64,000 nucleotides of DNA, taken from positions 297 to 64,296 of the forward strand of contig VXBA01005588.1 of NCBI GenBank assembly GCA_013399895.1, in the 5' to 3' direction. Below are positions 1 through 13,545 of the stretch, piece by piece. Source of the DNA: Serilophus lunatus. Taxonomy: Eukaryota; Chordata; Aves; Passeriformes; Eurylaimidae. The position numbers and the translations under genes are program-made. Every line of letters begins with the position of its first letter. Position 1 is the stretch's first letter. The notes under the pieces were generated by a model. That model was given only the letters and a program-made list of their open reading frames with translations, had not been told where the DNA came from and did no database searches.

Positions 1-2269
1 CTGTAGTGCTAATACACTGTGGATGTCCTCAGAAACTTTGCTAGAGAACAGTCAGTTACATTCAATTCTAAATATAAAATGTTTTCACTTTTGTTTGAAA
101 TGGAAAATTGTCTGAAAGCCTTTCCCTGGTAATTAACCAAGCTTTGTAACATACATTTTTAAAAGAAAGAAAAGAAATTATAATTTGGAGTATTCTCAGC
201 TCATCATGGTATCAAAACTAATATGTACTCCTAAGCAAGAATATAGCTATTCTCTCTGATGAATAGGAATTCCTCCATTCTTAATCAGGAAGTGCCTAAT
301 GAGGTGAGACAGGCTGGCAAAACAAACTCTTAAGTCTATTTACATTCCAGCCTCAAGTTGCCAGCAGGTTTTATCCACATACTGTATTTCAATACACACT
401 CGTGACTGATAATTAGATCCAAATTTCTCTCCTTGGCCATCATTTTTTTCTTGTTCTTACTGGTTGCCTTAATTAATGGATCTTTGTTTTATTCTAAGAC
501 TGGAATACTTAGTATGGGGAGGAAGAATTTTGTTTTTGATTTAACATCTCAAAGCAGGAAAGCTTGTGATAAAATGTGGCACATTAAGAACAACTGTCTG
601 CAGCCTTTTCCTTCTCTTTCATGCATTCTATGCTCACTTCAGGTTGGGAGTATTTCACTTAAATTTAATTACCTGCCCTCAAAAAACAAACCAACAAAAA
701 AACCCCAAAACAGAAAACATGTTTTGATACATATCACTTAACAAAATAATGTGGCAATTTAGAAGATTTTTCACTTGTGTGTTAGGAATTAGGATTCCAC
801 ATAACTGGAAGAGGCCAGAGATGTCTGACAACTTGCAGATTGTCCATTTCACCATTACCTTTTCTTTTTAGAAAACTGGCTGTTCCTTTTATGTGTATCA
901 TCAGGTTGGCTCTCCTTTCCTTACTTATTCTATGAAGTCTTGGTCTCTCTTAAGTGGCTACCAGTAATATATGAATATAGCAGTTTATGGGGATTATGGT
1001 GAGGCAGGGGAAGACAGCTCTAGAAAACAAATCCAGACTAATTGAAAAGCTGAAACAAAAAAAAAAAATCCTTCACTATTTAAATGTGTATAACTGGTTT
1101 TACTTAGTAGAACCTGATGAAATATCTAAACACAAAAATTGACATTATTGGACGGCAGGGTTTTAATGAAACTGGGAAAAAAGTATTTTCATATAATGAG
1201 AATTACTTTCCATAAATCCTTCATTTGAACTCAAAGAAATTAAAATTAAATGCAAAATTTTCTATAACAACAACAGAACCTGAGGTACTTCTTTTCCCCC
1301 AGCACAAGCTCAAATTCATAGCATACTGCAAACAACACTAGATACAAAACCCACCAAAATGTAGTATGTGATTCAATCAAGCATATTGTTTCTATGATTC
1401 TTTATGTTTGACATTCCTCCAGTTCCTACCTGTAACTGCTTTTAAGGCTGTAGAAATCCCCATTCAATTTATGTGTCTTTAGAGACTTTGTTGCCATACC
1501 TTATTTACACATATAATCATCACGTACTCCACGGACAGACTGTGCTGCCTTGAGAGAGGGAGCTCACCAGCAATACAGTGGATATCTGATTCCTTCTGTA
1601 AAACAGCACTTTTTCTCCAAACCAGCTATAACAGGAGCCTGTTTCCTAACATAGACTGCAGTTTACTGGACATTTTTCTTTTTCTCGGGCTGTCAGAGAG
1701 TACTGACCTTGTGAGGCCTGTCCTCACATACACTTAGTTCAGTTCTGCAGCTAGACACACTACAAGGAGAGCATAGGTTTTGTTCATGGTGCAGATAATA
1801 ATATAATAATATATACAGTTCACCAATCTCAAGATGACAAGAACACCTGAAACCAGCGGCATTTTCAAGGAAAATATGGTATTCATAAGGGATGAAGACT
1901 ACTACTATTCTGAAAAATCTAAGTTAGACTGAATCAGAGGTTACAAAAGAGAAAACTTACTTGTATTTGAGATAAGCTTTCAAGTACTTGTATACATATC
2001 CAAGATATTTTAAAGTTGTTAAGCTAAATTTAACTCTCACTATAAACAAAGAAAGATGTGATTGTCTGATCTTTCATGGACTGGAATTAACTAGATTAAA
2101 TATGAGCCCTGCAGGCTGTAGAAGTAAGGTAAAATAATTTCTGTGCTATTGCTAAGGGGATTTTTTAAGGTTCCATCTTATTTTGATTCACTGTGAACTT
2201 GTGATTTTTTCTCTCTATGTTGTCTACCAACAAATATTCAGAAACCTTATGGTTTCCTTGTTATTTTAG
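1..2269. other. No gene seen
   Basis: AT-rich single-copy-looking DNA. The longest open frame (433-741, plus) is low-complexity and unrecognised. I see no repeat or RNA gene. Confidence 0.6.
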
Positions 2270-2565
2270 GTAGATCATGTCTTGGCTAAGGAAAAATGAA
2301 GGCTTTTGTTTGTCTATTTACTTGCGGACACTAACTAGGACAGCATTCCATAACTTGTCAATAATAAAGAACAGGATTTGTTCTTCCTCTTTGAAACAAC
2401 TGCTCATCACACTAACTGTTTCAAGATGCACCCATTTTTCTCAGTGTTATTTGAGCTTCAAAATGTCTGCAAAGAGGACCACCAAAAAACGTTTAAACCC
2501 AATTCCAACACAAGCTCTTATCAGCTTTGAGAGCACATTGCCTTTGTCGACTTTTAGAAATAAAG
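2270..2565 (+). other. Exon-like segment with good splice signals (unproven)
   Basis: The stretch starts after 'ggtttccttgttattttag' (a good acceptor) and ends at 'TAAAG|GTATGTG' (a good donor). An open frame of 96 codons runs from an ATG at 2277 to the donor, with an in-frame TAG directly before that ATG. The translated protein has no recognisable domain and no clear coding composition. It may be an exon of a non-coding transcript or a chance pairing of splice-like signals. Confidence 0.2.
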
Positions 2566-5500
2566 GTATGTGAAATACAGGTCAATTATTTTCTGGCTAT
2601 AACAACAAAACTATACTTCTGTTTTGCACTGAATGAAAAAGAGAGTTTCTATACTCTTTGGGAATCCTGATATTTTCACTGAGAATACTTTATTTCATGA
2701 AACTTAATATTTAATTTTTTTTTTTGGTAATGCAGCCACAATAATAGCCTTTTGAAAACAGCACAACATTAGGGTCAATGCATTTTTTGCAGAATCATAC
2801 AGATGGAGATAAAAGATCTGTTATTTTAATGCCAGGGCTATAGACATCCCAAAACCCCTGAGCAACTATTGGACAGCAAAGAAAAATGACATGACTCTTT
2901 TTAAATACAAAGTCTCATAAGTAATATCTTCCAATGTGAATAATGAATAGTACCTTTCCCTCAAGCACTCATCAGCACAGTGAATTGTATACCCAGAAAA
3001 CACATCTCCTACACTTACACACAGTGTTTTAGTGCTCCTGCGCACACTCACCCATTTTGCACATGTGACCTGGGATGCTGGAAGCCAAGAAAACAGATCC
3101 AGTCATGATTTGCCTGTGAATGTCAAGTCAGATATGTCTCCACAGCTGTGAAAATCTGCCTTTATAAGACATGTACATACTTTTCCAACTAATCCTCAAA
3201 GATGGGTTCAGTCAATAAAACACCACCATGAATGACACCATGCTGTCATCTGCACTTGCTCAGGGCGTGCAAACCCAATTTCACATCTGCCCTCAAATGG
3301 GGCTGTTTGGGACAAAACTTGTCAGATATCTCTCCTGACCTTATTCAGAATAGCTTTTGATGTAACTCCTTTTAGCCTATTTGGAATAAAAATTTTTAGA
3401 AAAATGTTATGAGTTAATTGCAGCACATGCTCGGTAACAGATAAAACACTGCAACTCCAAAGCTCTCTTGTCTATGCCTCACAGTCCCAGCACAGCTCCA
3501 CAGTTCAGCTATGATTCACCAGCAGCCACAGTATGATAAGACTGGACTAAATTTCAGTGAACCTTGACCAAGTTTGCCGCAATGTGTTTCCAGGAACAAC
3601 TACAGTTTATGACTGAGAGGAATTGATGATAACATCTGAGTTTTGATGCAAGTTTTTGAGCTTTCGTACTGGACTCTGAGAACAAAGTACAGACTAAAAG
3701 GCTCAGTGCTTCTTGAAAGCTGAGATAACAATGTTTCTACTAGAGCTGCTGTTTCTTATAGCACATGAAAGAAATCTAATGTTAGCAGGTTGCCTAGTGA
3801 GCTGCTGTGGACTAGAATGAGCCACGATGGAAAAAAACCAAAACTGTTTCCCATGTATCTCCAACAAAACGTTTCTCCCATATTTGATCATCGTTCAGTA
3901 GAAACATTGATAACTTGCCTTCCTCTACCTAAAGCCTCAGAAAGAGTGAGCCCCACAGAACAGCAGGAGAAGAAATATTAAGAAAATGTATAAGACAGGG
4001 CAATGTCAAGATGTTTGAGAGTTTGAATACGGCAATATTATGACTTGAAACTACCAGTGAAGTCGGTCTGCGGAAAACTTTCCTCTGGACAAGTCAGACT
4101 GTCAGTATGCATCCTGCTCACGTCTCCTGTACTTACATGTACATAATTGTTTGGGCACAAGTCTTGTATTTACACCTAAAATGTTACTTCTCGTGGATTA
4201 TTTTACTTTCACAGATATAGAGATCTGATGGGTCACAGTGTAAGGGAGTTTTCTTAGCTGGTTAAGTACTAATGTATTAAACACTTACAGGAGAATAACA
4301 AAAAATTTTTTCTCTATCATGTTAGAGTTCAGTTCAGTCTAGAAATTTCAATTTCACTGAACATTTTTCCTCCAAATTCAGAAAAATCTTAGCAATTTTA
4401 TACCATGGATCACTCCTTTGTAAAATTGTTCTTGTACAAATATGCTGTGAAGAAATGCAGTCTTTTGCCACCTCCATTAAATTTTTCATTCCAATTTTGT
4501 ACAGTCAGAGAGATCTCTGACTGTCCAGTGTGCTCAGTCAAGCAGCATAAGCTCTCATAACTGCTGATAAAAAGGTCACTTTGCTGGCATTTTGTTATTC
4601 AGTGTCTATTCTAAGTCTTGATTTTTTAACTGAACACTAAAATAACTCATCTTCTGTTCCACATGTCCCAGAGATTGCCAAACTGCTTTTGGAGAAATTG
4701 GAATAATTCATTTTGAAGGTGGTGGCTGAGAGTCTTTGCATATACTGAAAATACTGAATTATTGTTATTTGGATGTCAGGCCATTGAAGAATGCACATGC
4801 TCATCATTTTCTCTCATATTCTAGATACAGATTAAGATAAAAATAAAATGTAGGGAAATTTTAGTGGCAACTTTGATTAAGTAAAATAAGAGCTCTCTAT
4901 AGAGAACCAGAGTTTATTCACAACTATAGACTCATAAAACAATCTCACAGTATAAAATATAAAGGTCTATTCTCCACCAGTTTGGTCAACTTCCTGGACT
5001 TTTTTCCATTCTGCTACTACTGCTTTTTTCCATTCTACTTTGTAATTCAGTTTTTATAAAGTCAGTCTTCACTGCCCACCCTGAACTACATTTTAGTACT
5101 GCAAATAGGCTGTTAAATAATTGCAACATTATATCCCAGGCAAAAAATACAGAACAGTGCAATCTGTGCTTATCGCCATGAGTATCATGCTATGCCATTG
5201 AAGGTTTTTGTTTCTACAAAAGAGAGGTTTGCAGGAGGAACCTACAGGTGTTTTGGTTGTGCTTGCAGTACCATGAAAATAAACTCTCACTGCTGGTGCT
5301 CATTTTTAGGAGGAAGGAGCCCCATCTTGCCCTTCCAGTAGGACATCAGAGAGACTGTCCAATTCCCACATCCTTCTTCCTTAAGACATTTGGCAAAACA
5401 ACCAACAAAAACAAACCGTAACAACTTCTATTTATAAAAAGAAATTTACATTTGTCATTTTAAGTAGATCACGGGTAGCCTAAAAACTCAATTTATGTCA

Positions 5501-6839
5501 GATTATTCAAGCTGAAGTTGGTTTTACAGATTTGCAGGGTACTATGTCATACTCACATATGGCTTTCCACTGTTAAACACTGCAGACTTCTGCCCAGAAC
5601 TGTGCCTGCATGAGTGGGACTTCAGAGCACCAAAAAAGATACAGTCCCTACTGGTTATGTGCTGGAACAGATTCCAGCTTCTGCTTATGCAATTGTGGAA
5701 AGAAAGTGAACTGTAGACTTATTTTTACTGGCACAGATGCATCTACTGTCTCTTATTGAGACTGGCACAAAAAACACAATGGCACATTCTGAGACAGCAT
5801 CTGTCCTCAAGTGCTTTCTTCTTTAACACAAATGGATGTTTTTCTTCTTTATCGCCTCCCTATTTTTAAGGCTAGGAAAGGTCAGCACATGGGCTCTTGC
5901 CACCTACCAATCTAGGCAATGTTTGCCACAGATGTTCCTTTAAAACTGGTTAAAAGCAGCAGCTGATGCCAGATTTTGGGTTTGATACCTCCATTCAGCT
6001 TGGAGTTGAGAAGAACCTCCTCCACCTGTAGGAAAGGTTTTCGCTGTATTCAGTTCCCTCTGGGAATCTTCCCTGAGAGATATGCTATTTAAATCCACCA
6101 GCTGGGAGTCCTCCCCTCAGCTGACTCAGTGCCTACAGGGGTAGCTGCTTGCCTGAACCCTTACAGACCCCATCCACGCTGCCACAGAGGAACATGTAAG
6201 GTAAAAGTGTTTTAGCTATGGTCCCAAAGCACTAAGATTTTAGTTTAGTTTAGTCCGCATTTGCATTAAGAAAAATAAAAAATAGGACACAGTACATACC
6301 CATTAAATACCCTCAAGCCAGGCACAAGTAAAACACTCAAAAAAAAGTAATGCACTTCAGATTAAACCACAAGACAATTCAAATCCCCGAGCTCTGAGAA
6401 AAGTAATGGGCAATATGTCAGATTTATATGGGAAGTGGGGACCAGCAGTGTTATCTGACTGAGGAACAGTAAACATAATCCTTTCCATCTAATAGAAGTG
6501 CTATAAAATATGTTGGCAGCAATGGAGTTACTTATTTTACTTCGCTTGTACCAAAACTGAAGTGAATTTAGAAAAAAAGAATTGTTGTCAACATTAGCAA
6601 ATAATTAGGCAATAGCAAATGGGACAGAAAACAATGTGAATTTGGCAGTGTTAAATCACATCATCCCACCAGAGAAGAAAATTAATCTAATCAGTATGCA
6701 CACAGGGAAATTATAAAAAAAAATAAAATATTTAAATTACTACAACATAGGAAATCCTTAAACTGGAGAAGGTAGGGAATACCTGTGAGAATCGTAAGGA
6801 GCAGGAAATGGGTTAAAAAGGGTGGCTTGGAAGGGAGTA
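2566..6839. other. No gene seen
   Basis: Non-coding AT-rich sequence. Open frames stay near 60 codons and overlap on opposite strands. I see no recognisable repeat. Confidence 0.6.
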
Positions 6840-7185
6840 TCAAGCTGGAAGGCAACAAGGCGGGCAGCTCCTCAGCAATTGGTCCTTTGGTCTCATCTTA
6901 CATAAGATTCTTGTTAGTATTTAGAGCATGCTGGTGAAGTTTGCTGATTCTATGAAGTTGGAAGGCATCACGGAGATGTAATAGGGTTAGACAATTGTAT
7001 TGGAAGAATTGGATGACCTTGCAGACTGGAGTAATAGGAATTGCACAAGAGAATGTAATTCCACAGACAAAGCTTAATCATTTCAGGACAGAGAGCAAAA
7101 TCTTATGCTTTAAGGCATGGTAGAAATCAACTAGAAATGATGAGAGAGGAGAAAGATCTCATTGTTTCCAAGTGTGGAATAGTCA
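6840..7185 (+). mobile_element. Old CR1-type LINE fragment, reverse-transcriptase region
   Basis: At 6937-6966 the plus strand translates to KFADSMKLEG. This matches the reverse-transcriptase palm motif usually seen in CR1 as K-F-A-D-D-T-K-L-G-G, with the second catalytic Asp replaced by Ser. The bases before it ('agcatgctggtgaag') and after it ('ggatgaccttgcagactgg', then 'ttgcacaagagaatgtaattcc') follow the usual CR1 order but with frame breaks and stops. The element is a dead, strongly diverged piece with fuzzy ends. No ORF survives. Confidence 0.65.
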
Positions 7186-9318
7186 TCGTTCTCTCTGATG
7201 ATTAGGAAAAGCATTTCTCTAACACTGCCACAGTCAGCTGTCTTTGCAGTAGGGCAGAATCTTCCCTGTCGGGCTTTTTCCGTTCACTCATAGAAGGAGC
7301 ACATTAGGAGGCTGGCATTTACAACACCGTGACAGAGCACTTTGATGAATGGAACACTAATACTTTGCAAAGCCAATCTCTCGGGTTCCTGAAAATGCCA
7401 GCAGACATAGCACCACAGTGCTACTACTATGCCAATGACATTCAGTTTTTAGAGCTTTCTCAGTGACCATGTCAGAGACAATTTAAAATGGAAGCAATCA
7501 GATTCTTGGGAACAAGATGTCACTGAGAAAGAAGAGCCAGTATGTCATTCTGTGTTAGGTCAGCTGAATGCAAGCCTTCAATGAAATATCCAAACATCTT
7601 ATGCATCTGGACAATATGCTTACCTTGGAACTAATTCTTCATTGCCTTCTAGTTTTTTCATTTGTCCTGCTTAAACTCGGCTTAAGTTGAAGTACAGAAT
7701 GTCAAGGAAAGCCAAACTGCAGGACAAGATTTCATAAATTATTAAAGATAAGGGGTGTCACAGCAGAAATTCTGTCTTTAGACTTTATAAGGCTGACACA
7801 TTAAGCTTTATGAAGGGCCAGTCTGAAATAGTGCAACACATTTATTTTTAAATGAACTTAGAAAAAATAATAGAAAATAATGTCCTGCTTCTAAGTCAAA
7901 TAGAGACTTCATCTTGAATTTGGCTTTCTGTAGCAGAATCGCATAGTAATTTCACTAATAATTTAAGTAAATCTAAAATATCCCCCCTAAAATAGAAGAT
8001 AACTTTTTTCCTTCACTTCAGAGCAGAACAGGACCCATCCTTCTGAAAAAAGAAGCTTCCTAAACACATTTTTTTCTCAAGAGAGGACTTAAAAAAAAAG
8101 CAGACACTCAATAGGGATGAACACATTGCTTAATACATTATTAAAAGGATGCTCAAAGTGAAAACTATAGAATAAAATCCTTCAAAAAACCCAACCACAT
8201 ATTATTGACACCTAGAAGAATATGAAAAAATGGATAAGATTGACAAAATATCTTTTAAAGATTAGTGAGGAAAAACTCTTGATTTCCTAACAGAGGGAAA
8301 AACCTCAATTATTAATGAAGCTGGGTACTGACTGCTGTTGAAATTGAAAGTAGGTCTGCAAACTCAGACATCTGGCCCTGAGCATGGGAGAAGACAAGAG
8401 AGAAGCTCTGGCAAACAGATAAATACACCCTTCACTGGAAACACTTCCGCCAGAGCAGAGAGTCAAAAGTTTTCCAGTTCTGTGAACCCCAGGGGCACCT
8501 TATGACAAATGTCTACGAATTACTTAATGTTTCAAAACACCCCACAGATGTTAAGGGATGGAGTCTGGTGAACTCAGGGAGCTAGAGAATAACCACGGCA
8601 TTTAATCACAAACCTGTTTATCTGCAAGACACACTTTTTCTGAGATTCATGTACAGATCTGAGCAGATCCCAGGCTGTTCAGGCATGGCTAGAGTTGAGC
8701 TCTGCTCCATCTGCTGCACAGCGGCTCTGTGTGCAGTGGGACATCACGTCTCTGGGCTTCAGAATAGGATGGCTCTCCAGACAACAGGCTGCAAAGCAGC
8801 CTACCATTCACTTCCTGCTTTGTCATTGTAATAGCCCTGGATCGTGGCGCTGGCATCACCCCTATTGCTAAGGAAAGGCTCAGGCCTAGTGCAACAGGGT
8901 GTTGGATATGTCATGATCACTTGTGAGTACCCCAGGTATTCCTGGGAGCACAGAAAATGTTTTAGAGCTCTAATCGTTGTTGCTCTCTGTGGGGCTACCA
9001 GGCAGGAAGGGCAAATTTCCCTAGGCGTCCTAAAGAGAGGAAAAACCCCCTTGTATTTCTGGCTATTAAAAACAGAGGAAGAACCAGCATTACAGCTAAA
9101 TATCAAAAACCTAAAGCATTCTTTAAAGGCAGAGCTCAAGCAGCAGAACAATGACTTCACATGGAAATGCACATTTTTCAAAAAGGATAAGAATAGTTTA
9201 CAATTCAATAGCATACCCACATGAATCTGGGGCTTTGATTACACTGAGATGCCAAGTGATGCAAAACACAATTTATTTCTGTTCTTCCCCTCAGAGACCT
9301 GTACTGTATGAGTGATGT

Positions 9319-9434
9319 ATGTACTGTATAAGGAAGATTATAGCTAAAGGCTTGGGGTGTGAATCATTTATTTGAAGGATATCATTAGCAACTTGCTGTG
9401 TTCTGAGTCAGCTGCCTCTTTCTATCCACCTCAG
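9319..9434 (+). repeat. Direct repeat copy 1 (116 bp)
   Basis: This 116-bp sequence recurs at 10388-10503, offset 1069 bp, in the same orientation and without indels. I count 13 mismatches, about 89 per cent identity. The first 37 bases ('atgtactgtataagg...') are identical. Eleven of the 13 differences are transitions. The flanks on both sides do not match. The repeat family is not recognised. Confidence 0.85.
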
Positions 9435-10387
9435 TATTTGTAAAGTATTGTATATTGTTTTCATTTTAGAATATTCCTTTGTGTAGTTGTCTATAGGAAA
9501 CAAATTTGTGATGCATATTAGCTGGATTCTTTAGTATTAACATACGTTATTTCAGACTTCTTTTTTAAGTTGAGTGTGAAAATGGTCATTTCTTCTCCAC
9601 TCTCTTGGAGAGGATGGGAGGGCTAGACCACTTCTTAGTTTAACTGGATGTAACCTGTGCTTTATGGTTCAAGAAAGACCTTACACTATGAACAGCAAGT
9701 AAGATGTATTTTTGCAAGAGTCCTCAGCATTATTATTGCTCTTTTAACACAGTGGTAATATAAAACCTCTTTTTGGGTTAGTTCAAAAAAACCAGCTATT
9801 TTTAAGAATAAAATTCCACCCCCACCCAATTGGTCTTCTTGAATAGATGCAGAGTCTTTCCACATTCAAATTTTGGTTGCTGATACATAGATTAGTCTCT
9901 TAGTTATAAAATCTAAGATAAAAGCAGTGTACAAGGGTAGAAGGATCTTGCATATTTGCATAGTGTTCATTTCTGGGTGTCTTGCTACAGTGAGAACTGC
10001 AACAAAAATATCACCATAAACCCTAAAAAAAGTATATGCCTACAGCATGTTAGCAATCAGCTCTCTCAAGGCAACATACTTTTCAGAATCAGAAAAAGAT
10101 CATGGAAAGGGAAGGAATACACAGCTGCTCTGAAGCTACACCAGCCATTTAGGCTTCTATTACTGACACAGCTATCTAGCCCATACTTGGAGAGTTTACA
10201 ACCAGCATACTTTAATAGTAGTAAATGGCAGGAGAGATCGTAGTGGGGTTTAGCTAAGCAGGTTTGAAATTCTGCTGTGAATCTCACCCCATCAGGACGT
10301 GTAGTGGTGAAACAGCATGTGCCTGGCAAAGGTGCCTGCAAAAGTTTCTGTACTGCTGGAGAAAATCAAACTTGTATATAGATGCTT

Positions 10388-10503
10388 ATGTACTGTATAA
10401 GGAAGATTATAGCTAAAGGCTTGGCGTGTGAATCACTTATTTGAAGGATATCATTAACAGCTTGCTATGTTCTCAGTTGGCTGTCTCTTCCCATCTACCT
10501 CAA
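10388..10503 (+). repeat. Direct repeat copy 2 (116 bp)
   Basis: This is the partner of 9319-9434. Between the copies lie 953 bp of unique-looking sequence with no credible gene. The pair could be the ends of an unrecognised element, two insertions of one dispersed repeat, or a local duplication. Confidence 0.85.
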
Positions 10504-13212
10504 CTAATCTCACATTTGATTACACTCACAATACATCCACATAGATCTCTAACTTTGTTGCATATTAAGAGTTATTTGAATGTATGCTGGGTTGCTTAGG
10601 TAGCCTTGTACCAATACAGGTGCATATAGTCCTAGAAAGAAAATATTTTCTGCACATAGATCACAAAGTGCTTCATAAATAACAAAGGAGTTTAGAAAAG
10701 GTGTGAATAATGTGATGATATCATCATAGTGCTGTTTGTCTAGTGTCACCTCTATCAGTTACAATGCACACATTACCAAAACAATACGGATATTGCATTA
10801 GTGTGTTTAACCATCCTATTTGAGTGTATTTTTTTCTATTTATAAAGAAAAGTGGGAGAAAAATGGTCTACTTAAACAGAAGATAAATACAAATTTTCTG
10901 GAAATGCTTATAAAAGTTTTTATATCTCAATATGTTCTTCATAAAGCAAAGAGGAACAAAGGAGTTGTTTACCTTTAAACAAGTCTCTCTCTCAAAAAAA
11001 AATCAGTTTATCCAGTTGTAACAACATTATCTTTAAGGAATTTACTATCTTCCTGAATTATTATTGAATTGGACAAAGGGAAACCAAATAGATGTGTCAT
11101 ACTATACAGAAAGTAGGAAATTTCACTCTAGGGGCTGCAACTCAAGAGGCCTGGCTTTGTTTTTGTACTTCTGAAGAAGGAATTAGGACATGCTTGTGTG
11201 GAAATGCACTGTTGCAGACACACTCTCCATCAAGGAGAGTGCAAGGAGTACAGTCCCTCTGAGAGAAGAGGGCATTAAAGATCAGTCAATCTTACAAAAT
11301 AATTTCTGTGAAGGGCAATTAAGCATATGTTTCAGTTGCACGGTGGACTAGACAAGAAGTTGAAGCTCTTCCAACTGTATTTGCGTTTTAGACTGTAGGA
11401 CCAAACCTGAATGTGTATGGCAAATATAGGCAAACAGGAACAGTGTATGATTAATATGGCTTCACAAACAAGCTGTGGATTATTCATCGCTGCTTCAGTT
11501 TAATACAGCATATTGCACTACCAAAGCCATACATGTATTGATTTTGTCTGTGACTGGCTTAAAAAGAAAAATAGAAATACTGCAAAATGAAGACCAGTGA
11601 GCCTGTATGTACCAACTGAAGCAAAAATAGGAAGGAATTAGACTTGTTATAAAAAAAATAAAGAAAACCCAACCGACCAAAAAACTACTACTAAAAAGAC
11701 ACCAAAACCCCAATGCTTTTTGATCCCCTTTGTCTTTAGACATGATTTGAACAGTAAGGAAGTTGTTAGTATTGACTGTTGGTTTGATTATATTGGTTAT
11801 TACCAGTAGATAGTACATCTCAGAACACTCATCTGTACTCCATCCCTAACACAGATATCTCTTCCTATGCTAAGGCTTGCTGAAAGAAAATGTTGTCTCT
11901 CAATATCAATAGCAAAACAACCATTATCTTCATCTGGGTCAGGATTTCACCAGCTGTCTATCTCTTGACCTTAACTAGCCAAGACAAAGTCAACTCTCAA
12001 ATTCAGCTTGCCTTTGGATAAATAAGATAATGCATAGCATTTTTTATAAAATAAGAATTACAAGGAAACAATGCATAAGAGAAGGGGGAACAGAAATCCA
12101 ACCCAGACAGACATCTCGCACAAAAGACACTCATGTTCTCTGCACTGGTGAACGCAAAGGCTGAAGCTGTGCTGAACCTTAGCTCAAAAACAACTCAACT
12201 TGGGGACTCACAGTCCTAGTACTAATCCCAGCAGACTCTCAGATTGCTTCCAATTAGGAAAAACGTTGTTAGTTTGGGAACACAGGATCTAGAAGTCTCA
12301 AATATGAGAGGAGCTGAACATTGCCTCTCATTAATTGGTTAGAAGGAAGTGCTTGCCAGCTGAAAAAAATGTGACTCTGTATGTACCGAGCCATCCAGGG
12401 AAAAACCTTGAGCTACAAAAGCAGCTTTGTAGAATTCCACATAAAAATATTCTACTTCCTTGCCATATTTCACTTTTTTCCCATGTTGAGAACACATGGT
12501 ATCTATTTCAATTTTTAATTAACTTTAAATGTGTACTTGAAAACTTTTTTTAATAAATACAAGTAAAAAACAGGTTGCTTACACTACTTACTGTCCAGAA
12601 GATAAACTCAAGGAGATTCAGCAGCCTTATACAATACCCTTATTATATATGCCACATCTGAATTGCACCAATAAAAGAAATTAAACAAAGAAAATTAAGA
12701 GTTTAATATGCCACAAAAAAAAATTTGTTCTCTTCCTTAAAAGTGAGAGAGGTAATATGCATTGTGTAATTCTTATTAGTGTAAATAAGCCAACTTGAAA
12801 ATATTACCGAAAAAAATAACTTCATCATAATTTTTTTTTCCTGTGAATTCCTTAAAACCGGTTCTTTTGGCTTGGGTTCCACAATACCTGTAAATTTGGT
12901 ACCAGAGCTCAGCTGCGGTGCCTTGTGAAAAGGTTATAGTCACAAAAATAATCAAAGAGAAGGCTGTTGCATTAGGCAATACAGAGCCTGTTTTTTTAAA
13001 TCAATAATATGCATTCCACCACATCACAACTACAACTAGTGAAAGCTAAAACACCTTTGTGTCTCTCTCTGTACAGAGTTGTTTTTCATGACATTCAGGT
13101 CCTCTTGCTTTTTTCACAGAGCAGCTCTGCTGGGGTTTTCCAGGACCACAAAAAGGTACTAATTAATAGGGACTCTAGGCTGGTCAAAACATGCATGTAA
13201 GTGCTATGACTT

Positions 13213-13545
13213 ACAAGGTGAAGTCTACAATCCCCTGAAAGAAGGTTGTAGTGAGGTGAGGGCTGGTCTCTTCTGACAGGTAACAAGTAATAGTATAACA
13301 ATAAATGGCCTCAAGTTGCACCACAAGAGCTTTAGATTGAATATTACAAAAAATTTTCTTCACTGAAGCAGTGGACAAGCTTTGGAAAAGGCTGCCTAGG
13401 TAAGTGATGAAATCACTGTCCCTGGGAGTGTTCAAGAGGTGTGTGGATAATGGACATGGTTTAGTGGTGGACTTAGCAGTGCTGGGTTAATAATTGGACT
13501 AGATGATCTTAGAGGTCTTTTCCAACCTTTCTGGTTCTATGATTT
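13213..13545 (+). mobile_element. CR1 LINE, 5'-truncated, 3' end
   Basis: The sequence follows the CR1 3' region in order: 'ctgaaagaaggttgtagtgaggtg', 'ggtctcttctgacaggtaacaagtaatag', 'aaatggcctcaagttgcacca', 'tttagattgaatatta', then 'gtggacttagcagtgctggg' and 'ttggactagatgatcttaga', ending 'ttccaacctttctggttctatgat'. It is truncated at the 5' end, as most CR1 copies are, and the left border is approximate. Open frames in this stretch are incidental to the repeat. Confidence 0.93.

Larger units (their letters stand above)
7186..13212. other. No gene seen apart from the 116-bp repeat pair
   Basis: The overlapping open frames at 8801-9220 (minus) and 8844-9224 (plus) occupy the same bases and neither has a recognisable domain. 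The rest is AT-rich non-coding DNA. Confidence 0.55.

Noticed and set aside
2459..2570. MSAKRTTKKR, resembling the N-terminus of myosin regulatory light chains
   Set aside because: Only the basic 'TTKKR' piece is similar; the EF-hand region expected next is absent, so it is likely coincidence.
8801..9224. Open frames of 139 and 126 codons on opposite strands
   Set aside because: They share the same bases, have no recognisable domain, no splice or start context, and only one could be real; both look like chance.
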